In this document: positions 1 through 6,554 of the stretch, piece after piece | Numbering within the stretch: the first letter of the stretch is position 1 | Layout: each line of letters starts with the position of its first letter | Assembly: GCA_902590345.1 (NCBI GenBank) | Contig: CACIWK010000001.1 | Span: 104,341 to 142,009 of the forward strand | Reading direction: 5' to 3' | Source of the DNA: an uncultured Pelagibacteraceae bacterium | GTDB taxonomy: Bacteria > Pseudomonadota > Alphaproteobacteria > Pelagibacterales > AG-422-B15 | Length of the DNA: 37,669 nt | Translations under genes and position numbers: made by a program | Notes under the pieces: model-generated | The model's input: the letters and a program-made list of their open reading frames with translations, nothing else | Database searches by the model: none | Told to the model about the DNA's origin: nothing

Positions 1-170
1 AAATTAACCCCGTGACAAGAAGCACAATTATTTTGATAAGCGGCTATAGTTTCAGGATGAATTGGCTTTTGAGCTTGAGCAACTTCTTCTTCTATCGTTT
101 GATTGCTAAAGGCCTGATATAGAAAAAAAGCAATAATTAATGCAACTATAATTAGTACAACTGTTCTCAT
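1..170 (-). CDS. Membrane-anchored c-type cytochrome (partial, N-terminus only)
   Basis: The reading frame starts at an ATG (complement 168-170) and stays open for 56 codons to the window edge, so only the N-terminus is present. It shows a short basic start, a hydrophobic segment at about residues 4-18 (uncleaved anchor or signal), an acidic/Gln-rich linker, then a CASCH motif at about residues 50-54. CxxCH is the covalent heme c attachment signature, with His as an axial iron ligand. This suggests a small monoheme cytochrome c facing the periplasm; its redox partner cannot be told. The aldehyde dehydrogenase gene lies upstream on the same strand with a 44-bp AT-rich gap, so co-transcription is possible. 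The heme motif makes the family call good; everything beyond the edge is unknown. Confidence 0.75.
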   Translation of the reverse strand, partial: MRTVVLIIVALIIAFFLYQAFSNQTIEEEVAQAQKPIHPETIAAYQNNCASCHGVN

Positions 171-214
171 AAAAATGTATTAAGTTAAATAAAAATTCTT
201 TTTAAATTTTCAAT

Positions 215-1720
215 TTATTTCTTATACATTTCCTCGTCAGAATACGGAAACCACCAGAAATCTTGTGGCTGACAATCAGGATCAATCATCACCGTTTTAG
301 TATCTCTGAATGTCTCCAATCCCTCCGCACCTAATTGTCGACCCATACCAGAGAGTTTTGTTCCACCGAAAGGACCAGCATCATTATCAAGCAACGGTGC
401 ATTTACCCAAACCATTCCTGCCTGAAATTGTTCTGAGGCACGAATTCCCTCTGATAAATCTTTTGTATAAATGTTAGCGCCAAGTCCATATCTAGAGTTA
501 TTTGCTTTCTCCATAGCCTCTTCAAAACTTGATACTTTACAAATTGGCGCAACCGGACCAAAACTTTCATTGTTAAATATGCTCATTTCATCATTGCAAT
601 CAACCAGCACAGTTGGTACAACAAACCAGCCTTTATTAAACTGACTTAGTCGCCCTCCACCCTCAACTGCTTTTGCGCCTTCATCTAAAGCTTTGTGTAA
701 AACATTCTCGTATCGGTCTCTCTCTTTTGATGAAACAATAGGACCCATATCAACTTTATCAAGACCATTACCAACTCTAATTTTTTTTGTTTCTTCAATT
801 AATTTTTCAACAAACTCATCATGAATTTTTTCATGCACAAAAAATCTTTCAGCTGAAACACATATTTGTCCACAGTTCATATAAGCAGAAAATGCAGCCG
901 CTCGTGCAGTAATATCCATCGGAGCTGACGGCATAACAATAAAAGGATCATTTCCTGAATTTTCAATTAATGATCTTTTCATAAGTTCACCACATTTCGA
1001 GGCAATACTTACCCCAACTGGAACGCTTCCTGTGAATGCAACCATGTGCGTATCTTTATGCTCAACCAATGATTTTCCAGCTGCAGCTTCACCTGTTACA
1101 ACTTGAAACAATCCATCTGGTAAAGCCTTGAAAGCTTCAGCAAATAACAGTGTAGTTAGAGATGTGTATTGTGAAGGCTTGATAATGACAGCATTTCCCG
1201 CAGCCAAAGCGGCACTTGCTTCCCATGCAAGTAATACCATTGGATAATTAAATGGTAAGATTAAAACGCATGTACCCAAAGGTTGTTTGAGTGTATAATG
1301 AAACTGTCCTTCAACAGCAGAGCCAATAACTTTTCCTGTTTCACCTCTGCCCATCTCTGCATAGAAACGAATATTGTGAATACTCCAATGAACTTCATCC
1401 ATTGACTCTTTATAGGGTTTTCCCATTTCTCTTGTCAGAGCTTCAGCGAATAATGGTGCCATTTCACCCATCTTATTTGCAACCTCATGCAAAACATGAC
1501 TTCGATCAAGTGGTGATTTTTGATTCCAGGCCTTTTGAGCTTTGTTTGCAAGAGATACAACTTCATCAATTTCAGATTGTGAAGTCTCAGGAATTTCTCC
1601 AATTTTGTTTTCAGTTGCTGGGTCAATAACATCAATAGATTCCGTTGATTGACTTTTATAAAATTTACCATCCATATAAATTTTGGAACTGATTTCACTG
1701 AAACGATCTAAAACTGACAT
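215..1720 (-). CDS. NAD(P)-dependent aldehyde dehydrogenase
   Basis: A full-length ALDH-superfamily enzyme (501 aa; family usually 470-510) that oxidises an aldehyde to a carboxylate with NAD(P)+, probably in the cytoplasm. Visible signatures are the cofactor-loop FTGS at about residues 229-232, the general-base Glu (E253 in a variant ENSGND version of the usual ELGG motif) and the nucleophilic Cys (C287 in GQICV). The C-terminal half has the usual NNSRYGLGA and PFGGTKLSG motifs. The ATG at 1720 is preceded by a good ribosome-binding site (AGGGGAAG). The substrate cannot be set from sequence: succinate-semialdehyde or another small aldehyde is plausible. The altered ELGG motif separates it from the second ALDH at 27.3 kb, so the two are not recent duplicates. 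Confidence 0.93.
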   Translation of the reverse strand: MSVLDRFSEISSKIYMDGKFYKSQSTESIDVIDPATENKIGEIPETSQSEIDEVVSLANKAQKAWNQKSPLDRSHVLHEVANKMGEMAPLFAEALTREMGKPYKESMDEVHWSIHNIRFYAEMGRGETGKVIGSAVEGQFHYTLKQPLGTCVLILPFNYPMVLLAWEASAALAAGNAVIIKPSQYTSLTTLLFAEAFKALPDGLFQVVTGEAAAGKSLVEHKDTHMVAFTGSVPVGVSIASKCGELMKRSLIENSGNDPFIVMPSAPMDITARAAAFSAYMNCGQICVSAERFFVHEKIHDEFVEKLIEETKKIRVGNGLDKVDMGPIVSSKERDRYENVLHKALDEGAKAVEGGGRLSQFNKGWFVVPTVLVDCNDEMSIFNNESFGPVAPICKVSSFEEAMEKANNSRYGLGANIYTKDLSEGIRASEQFQAGMVWVNAPLLDNDAGPFGGTKLSGMGRQLGAEGLETFRDTKTVMIDPDCQPQDFWWFPYSDEEMYKK

Positions 1721-2129
1721 AAATTCTTCCCCTGTTTACTCTCTAAAATTCTAAATAAAAGATGAATACGAGACAACAAATATTATCTGATATGAAGTAA
1801 ATTTTTAATCATTTCGGCACCAGTACAAACGCACCGAGAGGATTTTAGCCACTAATGGAGAAAAACATCAAGCCAAGAAAACCTGTCGCGATCACAAAGC
1901 TTGATAAAAGTTTAGGGGTTCTTGAAAGTTTAAGCTTTGTGGTTGAAGGTATAATCACGAGAGTTGACTCACCGTTGTAGGATTGTCTTCTTATGTACTG
2001 AGGTTTCATCTTTGACTTTTTCATGTTTGATAAAAATATACCTAAAAAGCAAGGCTCAATTTTGATAAAAATATGTTCAAAACAAGATAGAAGTGTTTAT
2101 TTTCAAAATTTTGCTGGTATAAGGGACCG
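1721..2129. other. Intergenic region between aldehyde dehydrogenase and ABC exporter
   Basis: This 409-bp gap holds the possible 59-codon minus-strand gene described separately (1845-2024). The remainder is AT-rich and presumably carries the divergent promoters for the aldehyde dehydrogenase and the exporter. I see no convincing paired -35/-10 set, no tRNA and no strong hairpin. Confidence 0.4.
1845..2024 (-). CDS. Possible small single-span membrane protein
   Basis: A 59-codon ATG-to-TAA frame. The first about 40 residues are basic and polar (starting MKKSKMKPQYIRR). Residues about 41-57 form a hydrophobic helix (SSFVIATGFLGLMFFSISG), followed directly by the stop. This tail-anchor-like layout (basic cytoplasmic tail, C-terminal membrane helix) is more protein-like than expected from random AT-rich intergenic DNA. 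However, there is no clear Shine-Dalgarno sequence and I recognise no family. It sits 124 bp upstream of the aldehyde dehydrogenase on the same strand. It could be spurious; a conserved homologue would be needed to accept it. Confidence 0.3.
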   Translation of the reverse strand: MKKSKMKPQYIRRQSYNGESTLVIIPSTTKLKLSRTPKLLSSFVIATGFLGLMFFSISG

Positions 2130-3053
2130 ATGCAAAATGTCGTCTCAGTAAAAAATTTATCTAAAACTTACAGTAATCAATTTCAGGCGCTCAATAATAT
2201 TAATTTAGATATCAAACAGAATGAAATATTTGCACTTCTTGGACCTAATGGTGCAGGTAAAACAACTTTGATTAGTATTATCTGTGGAATTGTAACACCA
2301 AGTATTGGGACAGTTGAGGTTGGTAATTACGATATTATTAAAGATTATAGAAAAACTAGGTCACAAATTGGACTTGTCCCTCAAGAACTTACCTTAGAAC
2401 AATTTGAAATTGTTTATAACAATGTGTCCTACACGAGAGGCTTATACGACAAACCTCCTAATCATCAGCATATAGAAAAAATACTAAAAGATTTAAGTTT
2501 GTGGGATAAAAAAGACTCCAAAATTAACGAACTTTCTGGTGGAATGAAAAGAAGAGTCTTGATTGCTAAGGCTCTTTCTCATGAGCCTTCAGTCTTATTT
2601 CTTGATGAGCCAACGGCCGGTGTTGATGTCGAATTAAGAAAAGACATGTGGGAAGTCATTAAGAATTTAAGAGATAAAGGTGTTACAATAATTTTGACAA
2701 CCCATTATATAGAAGAAGCAGAAGCAATAGCTGACCGAGTTGCGGTCATTAATAAAGGTGAAATGATAGTAGTTGATGAGACTTCAAATTTAATAAAAAG
2801 TTTAGGCCAGAAAACTCTAACAATTGATTTACATGAAACAGTTAAGACATTACCTGATTCACTAAAAAATTATAAACTTACAATAGTTAATGATGGATTA
2901 TCAATTGATTACCAATACGATACACAAAGTAAACAGACTGGAATAACCTCTCTCTTACAAGACATGAAAGAAGCTGGATTAAAACTAAAAGATTTAAATA
3001 CAGAGCAAAGTTCACTTGAAAAGATCTTTGTAGAACTGGTAAAGGAAAAATAA
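2130..3053 (+). CDS. ABC-2 type exporter, ATP-binding subunit
   Basis: A 307-aa ATPase of the DrrA/NodI/YadG type that powers export through the ABC-2 permease encoded next. Walker A (GPNGAGKT) is at residues 38-45, the Q-loop at LVPQE near 82-86, the signature LSGGM at 135-139, Walker B with catalytic Glu (VLFLDE) at 155-160, and the switch His in TTHYIEEAE. The last about 80 residues form the regulatory tail typical of this class. A purine-rich AAGGGA lies just upstream of the ATG, with short spacing. The stop codon overlaps the next start by one base (TAATG), which points to translational coupling. The substrate is unknown; drugs, lipids or polysaccharides are possible for this family. Confidence 0.93.
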   Translation: MQNVVSVKNLSKTYSNQFQALNNINLDIKQNEIFALLGPNGAGKTTLISIICGIVTPSIGTVEVGNYDIIKDYRKTRSQIGLVPQELTLEQFEIVYNNVSYTRGLYDKPPNHQHIEKILKDLSLWDKKDSKINELSGGMKRRVLIAKALSHEPSVLFLDEPTAGVDVELRKDMWEVIKNLRDKGVTIILTTHYIEEAEAIADRVAVINKGEMIVVDETSNLIKSLGQKTLTIDLHETVKTLPDSLKNYKLTIVNDGLSIDYQYDTQSKQTGITSLLQDMKEAGLKLKDLNTEQSSLEKIFVELVKEK

Positions 3054-3814
3054 TGAATTTTTACGCAATCAGAGCAATTTATTTTCATGAAATGGATCGT
3101 ATGAGAAGAACCCTTTTCCAAAGCGTGCTTTCGCCTGTGCTTTCGACTTCTCTATATTTCATTGTATTTGGTTCAGTTATTGGGGGTATGATTCCGCAAA
3201 TTGAAGGTGTTAGTTATGGGTCATTCATCGTACCTGGTTTATTGATGCTGACTTTGTTAACTCAAAGTATATCTAACTCTTCGTTTGGAATATTTTTTCC
3301 AAAATTTACCGGATCGATTTATGAAGTCCTTGCGGCGCCTATTTCCTCTTTAGAAATTATCATAGGATTTGTTGGCGCCAGTGCAACGAAATCACTTATT
3401 GTTGGTGTCATTATACTCATTACTGCAACTTTTTTCGTTGAACTCCAAATTCAATACCCCTTATTAATGTTTTTTCTTTTGGTATTAACATGTCTTACAT
3501 TTAGTCTTTTTGGATTTCTAATAGGACTACTTAGTGAAAACTTTGAACAATTACAAGTTGTGCCACTTATCATCGTGACCCCTTTAGTTTTTTTAGGAGG
3601 TAGTCTCTATACTGTAGAAATGCTTCCGGAATTTTGGCAAAACGTAACATATTTTAACCCTGTTTTATATCTTGTGAATGGCATGAGATGGTCCTTTTAC
3701 GGGACATCTGATATTAATATTTGGGTCAGTGTTATTTCTTTAGTTGCTTTCTTAAGCATTTGTATTGCTGGCGTGGCAATTGCTATTACAAAAGGTTATG
3801 GCACAAAAGAATAG
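3053..3814 (+). CDS. ABC-2 type exporter, permease subunit
   Basis: A 253-aa integral membrane protein of the ABC-2 (YadH/NodJ-like) family with about six hydrophobic segments. The family-typical stretch near residues 180-200 (PLIIVTPLVFLGGSLYTVE) and the following LPEFWQNVTYFNPVLYLVNGMRW region correspond to the conserved late part of ABC-2 permeases. It is translationally coupled to the ATPase through a one-base overlap. The gene ends 10 bp before the left copy of the tRNA-derived repeat. So the ancestral order was permease, tRNA-like gene, M50-HlyD gene, before the island split it. Confidence 0.92.
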   Translation: MNFYAIRAIYFHEMDRMRRTLFQSVLSPVLSTSLYFIVFGSVIGGMIPQIEGVSYGSFIVPGLLMLTLLTQSISNSSFGIFFPKFTGSIYEVLAAPISSLEIIIGFVGASATKSLIVGVIILITATFFVELQIQYPLLMFFLLVLTCLTFSLFGFLIGLLSENFEQLQVVPLIIVTPLVFLGGSLYTVEMLPEFWQNVTYFNPVLYLVNGMRWSFYGTSDINIWVSVISLVAFLSICIAGVAIAITKGYGTKE

Positions 3815-3823
3815 TTTCTATTA

Positions 3824-3862
3824 AGCCCCTATCGCTTAATAGTAAAGCAGGTCATTGGTAAT
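3824..3862 (+). repeat. Left 39-bp direct repeat, stranded 5' half of tRNA-like gene (attL)
   Basis: A perfect 39-bp match to 6480-6518. Bases 3825-3862 equal the first 38 nt of the tRNA-like gene at 6481-6554: acceptor 5' strand, D arm, anticodon stem 5' strand, anticodon loop and the first base of the stem 3' strand. After that base the similarity stops. This is the footprint of site-specific integration at an anticodon loop, in which the incoming element supplied a new 5' half. Confidence 0.85.
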
Positions 3863-3974
3863 AAATGTATTGACGGTATCTGCCTATTTCCTGAGACTTT
3901 TAAAATAATTCATTATGGTCTGCAAACTGCAAAATAACTGAGGTTTTGCCTTACTGTTCGATAGAGTGATAATA

Positions 3975-4013
3975 TCCCCTGAATAATTGGATTTGTGTCC
4001 TATTTGTGTCCTA
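3975..4013 (+). repeat. Left subterminal repeat, candidate integrase arm site
   Basis: Matches 6387-6425 at 36 of 39 positions. It contains two tandem copies of the 11-mer ATTTGTGTCCT (3991-4001 and 4002-4012), spaced one helical turn apart. Paired short direct repeats inside both ends of a tRNA-targeted island resemble the arm-type binding sites of tyrosine integrases. That function is inferred; the repeat itself is plain. Confidence 0.7.
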
Positions 4014-4098
4014 GAAATTTAGTAATATATGTTGTATCTAGTTATTTTTAATCCTTTTAATTTTTAAAGATTATCAAATGAGAAAAGTGGTCTTTTAA

Positions 4099-5229
4099 AT
4101 GAGAGAGAACAGTGATTATTCACCTTTTATGGCGTTGTCTAAATATGACAAACTAAACGATGCTACGCTAACAAAGTTCAAAATTATAGTTGAAAGTAAG
4201 CTTAAAGAAATAAACTCTGACTTTATTGATAAAAAGATCGAGATGTATGTTGAGTCAGAAAAGAAAGTTTATGATTTATTGGACACTGTTCCAAATATTG
4301 AGCAATATCAAAGACATGAAAATATAAAAACTGGTATTTTTTCTACAAGAGCTCTATTTTCTTCAGATCATCCTCAGCATTTAGAATTAGATATAGTTAA
4401 CAAAGCACGCAATTATTGTGAATTAGTTAAATCACATAATCAGTTATCAGAAGAAATCGTTATTTTTTGCAAACAAAATGAAATTTATTCATACGAATTT
4501 CATGAAAGAGGTATTCATCGTTATAATAATGGCATTAATTGGCCATCTAGTTCGATGACAATGTTTCTTCAACGAACTGGTAATTTTGGATTGTATTCTT
4601 ATGAAAGAGACTATTTAAATCCTCAAGCTTTTGATTCTAAAGTAAGTGATCTTTGTTCTAACAGTCAAAGACTGTCAAAAAAGATATTAGACTTGTTTTA
4701 TCAAGGTGAATTTAGAAGTACTAATCATGATACAAGAAAGCATGGATACGGAGTAACATTTTTGAAGCTTTCTATTGAAAAGGAAAAGCTAAATAGTTCA
4801 ATAAGTGAAACCATTGAGCAATTAGAGAAAAAAATTAGAAAAATTGAATTAGTTCAAAGAACAAGAAAAAAACAAAAAGATAAATCTGATAATAATGGTT
4901 TTATCTATGTAATGTCTAATAAGGCTTATCCTGGCATTTATAAAATTGGTTCAACTTATGGTCTGCCAGAAGAAAGAGCAGAAGAACTTACTGGTACAGG
5001 TCATCTTCATCCATTTAAAGTTGAAATGTCCTATCAAATAAAAGATGCAGAATATTACGAAAAATCAATTCATAAGATACTTGAAAAAAATAGAGTAAAT
5101 AAAAACAGAGAATTCTTTGATATTGATATCATTCATCTAAAAGAAATTTTAATTAAACTTTCAGATAAAGTTAGTGGAACTGATAATAGAATTAAGATTG
5201 ATGAAATAAGGAAATTAATCAATGAATAA
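4099..5229 (+). CDS. Island protein with C-terminal GIY-YIG-like (T5orf172/MUG113-type) domain
   Basis: A 376-aa protein. Residues about 1-265 are polar, rich in Glu/Lys and partly coiled-coil, and match no family I recognise. Residues about 266-355 resemble the T5orf172/MUG113 branch of the GIY-YIG nuclease superfamily: GFIYVMSN, then YKIGST (the two signature strands), an Arg in EERAEEL and a Glu in DAEYYEKSIH, matching the order of catalytic residues. A DNA-cleaving or DNA-binding role is therefore likely but not proven. The ATG at 4099 follows a stop in the same frame; a ribosome site is weak. The gene overlaps the next by 8 bp. Proteins of this type are common in phages and islands, which fits its place between attachment repeats. 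Confidence 0.8.
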   Translation: MRENSDYSPFMALSKYDKLNDATLTKFKIIVESKLKEINSDFIDKKIEMYVESEKKVYDLLDTVPNIEQYQRHENIKTGIFSTRALFSSDHPQHLELDIVNKARNYCELVKSHNQLSEEIVIFCKQNEIYSYEFHERGIHRYNNGINWPSSSMTMFLQRTGNFGLYSYERDYLNPQAFDSKVSDLCSNSQRLSKKILDLFYQGEFRSTNHDTRKHGYGVTFLKLSIEKEKLNSSISETIEQLEKKIRKIELVQRTRKKQKDKSDNNGFIYVMSNKAYPGIYKIGSTYGLPEERAEELTGTGHLHPFKVEMSYQIKDAEYYEKSIHKILEKNRVNKNREFFDIDIIHLKEILIKLSDKVSGTDNRIKIDEIRKLINE

Positions 5230-6256
5230 AAAAGATTTAATACAGAAGTTGCAAAAAAATGAATACGATGAATACATTGCTCCTGAAAACTTTAACATAA
5301 ATTTTCCTGAATATTTAGATGATACTAAAGTAATGAGAGCTCTTGGTAAACGGAGTGGCGAGTCATATATATTGACAAATAAATTATCAGAAAGAATTTT
5401 AAATGATTATAATTTCATACGTGAAGTAGTTACATATGAAAATATCAAGTTTCTAAAAAAAATAAAATCGAAATATTATTTAGATGAAAATATCTACTTT
5501 CATGATTTAAAAAAAAGAAATAATGAATGGCTCAGCCATTATGGTATAGAGCATTATCCGCAGAAAATCTTAAATGATAAAAAATTTATAAAAAAAGCAG
5601 TAGAGATAAATCCTGTAATAATTTTCTTTGCAGGCAAGTCAGTGTTTAATGACAAAAAATTAATAAATATTGGCCTACAACATTTTATTAAAAAAACAAA
5701 AAAAATGTCAAAGGTGCATCGATTGAGTGCATGCCCTGATATTAAAAGAAATTCACCTATTAGATCGTTTCTTAATGAGAGAGATCTTGTTAGAGATCTT
5801 ATAATGTACTCACCTTCAATTTTTAAAAGCATAAGCACTGAATTAAAAAAAGATAAGGAATTAACATTGCTTGCTGTTAAAAAAGATGACTCTAATTACA
5901 TGCATATTCACAGAAAATTTAAATTGGATAAAGAGATTCTGATCGCATCATTTGAGACTGGAACAATGTACTCTCTGGAATATATGGATGATTCGTTTCG
6001 AAGTGATCCAGAAGTCATCTTTACTGCCATTAATCAATGCAACAGAAACAGTGCTTTTGATAGTGAATTCATGACAGAATTAATAGATACAGAATTACTG
6101 AAGAATAAAGAATTTGTATTGAAGGTTTTAAATTCCAAACTTTCAAATGCTTATCAATACATAGATTTTGATGCTGCTTCAGGAATGGGTTATCGTGATT
6201 TATGGCTTCAAAGACAATCTGAAGAGTATGAGAGACTCACAAGCACATTTCATTAG
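5222..6256 (+). CDS. DUF4116-like repeat protein, island cargo
   Basis: A 344-aa, Lys/Asn-rich protein built from about six degenerate units of roughly 30-50 residues. The pattern is a charged D/K-K/D-x-E/F start, a hydrophobic helix and a short second helix (for example LNDKKFIKKAVEINP, KKDKELTLLAVKKDD, KLDKEILIASFETG, FRSDPEVIFTAINQ, LLKNKEFVLKVLNS). This alternation resembles DUF4116 repeats, an alpha-helical solenoid of unknown function. It has no signal peptide or membrane span. It begins within the last 8 bp of the GIY-YIG-type gene, so the two are probably translated together and may form a functional pair. The DUF4116 assignment is by pattern memory and may be only approximate. Confidence 0.7.
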   Translation: MNKKDLIQKLQKNEYDEYIAPENFNINFPEYLDDTKVMRALGKRSGESYILTNKLSERILNDYNFIREVVTYENIKFLKKIKSKYYLDENIYFHDLKKRNNEWLSHYGIEHYPQKILNDKKFIKKAVEINPVIIFFAGKSVFNDKKLINIGLQHFIKKTKKMSKVHRLSACPDIKRNSPIRSFLNERDLVRDLIMYSPSIFKSISTELKKDKELTLLAVKKDDSNYMHIHRKFKLDKEILIASFETGTMYSLEYMDDSFRSDPEVIFTAINQCNRNSAFDSEFMTELIDTELLKNKEFVLKVLNSKLSNAYQYIDFDAASGMGYRDLWLQRQSEEYERLTSTFH

Positions 6257-6386
6257 TTAGAGTAATTGTAAGAGAGTCCGCATAAACATTTTGCATAAGT
6301 AATATGAAAAATAATTTTATCCATTCATTAAAATTTTAGTAAGTATAAATGTTTAAATAAAACAGTAAGTTAAAACACAAACGATG

Positions 6387-6425
6387 TCCCGTGAATAATT
6401 GGATTTGTGTCCTAGGTGTGTCCTA
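6387..6425 (+). repeat. Right subterminal repeat, candidate integrase arm site
   Basis: Partner of 3975-4013 (36/39 identical, same orientation), with two GTGTCCTA motifs 11 bp apart. It lies 131 bp after the last island gene and 54 bp before the right 39-bp repeat. The differences from the left copy fall in the base before TGAATAATTGG and in the two bases between the two motifs. Confidence 0.7.
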
Positions 6426-6479
6426 CAAAAAATTTACAAATTTAGGTTTGTAAGTTATTGATAAAACTCAGAAATATTT

Positions 6480-6518
6480 AGCCCCTATCGCTTAATAGTA
6501 AAGCAGGTCATTGGTAAT
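6480..6518 (+). repeat. Right 39-bp direct repeat within the tRNA-like gene (attR)
   Basis: Identical to 3824-3862. It covers the 5' half of the intact tRNA-like gene and ends just after the anticodon loop. The present 5' half of the tRNA-like gene would thus be the copy brought in by the island, while the 3' half is the original chromosomal one. Confidence 0.85.
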
Positions 6519-6554
6519 GATCAGCCGCTGGAGCGTAACCAGCTAGGGGCACCA
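6481..6554 (+). tRNA. Atypical tRNA-Thr(GGU)-like gene with non-canonical D and T loops
   Basis: The 74 nt fold into a complete cloverleaf: acceptor GCCCCTA/TAGGGGC (7 bp), D stem GCTT/AAGC, anticodon stem GGTCA/TGATC (one G-U) with loop TTGGTAA (anticodon GGT, Thr), a 4-nt variable loop, T stem GCTGG/CCAGC, discriminator A and encoded CCA. It also has G1-C72, C2-G71 and GGU, which are known E. coli ThrRS identity elements. The loops are odd: D loop AATAGTA has A instead of G18, and T loop AGCGTAA lacks the usual TTC. G19 and C56 are kept, and 54/58 appear as A/T instead of T/A. It abuts the stop codon of the convergent M50-HlyD gene. It may be a specialised tRNA, a tRNA-like RNA or an integration site. 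Confidence 0.75.

Larger units (their letters stand above)
3824..6518 (+). mobile_element. Miniature integrase-less genomic island in a tRNA-like gene
   Basis: The element lies between identical 39-bp direct repeats (3824-3862 and 6480-6518), giving a 2656-bp unit. It carries two overlapping cargo genes (GIY-YIG-type and DUF4116-like) and, just inside each end, a 39-bp near-identical sequence with GTGTCCTA motifs in the same orientation. Its DNA looks more A+T-rich than the flanking genes. There is no integrase, transposase or excisionase frame. It may be a decayed remnant, or a satellite moved by an integrase acting in trans. Boundaries are firm from the repeats; the mechanism is inferred. 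Confidence 0.75.

Noticed and set aside
2909..3121. 70-codon minus-strand frame across the ABC-2 gene junction
   Set aside because: It is antisense to two well-supported, translationally coupled genes and resembles no family.
3824..6554. tmRNA or transposon-type insertion at the repeats
   Set aside because: The 74-nt cloverleaf closes fully as a tRNA-like structure with no tag frame. There is no transposase, no terminal inverted repeat and no short target duplication; the 39-bp repeat is a half tRNA gene.
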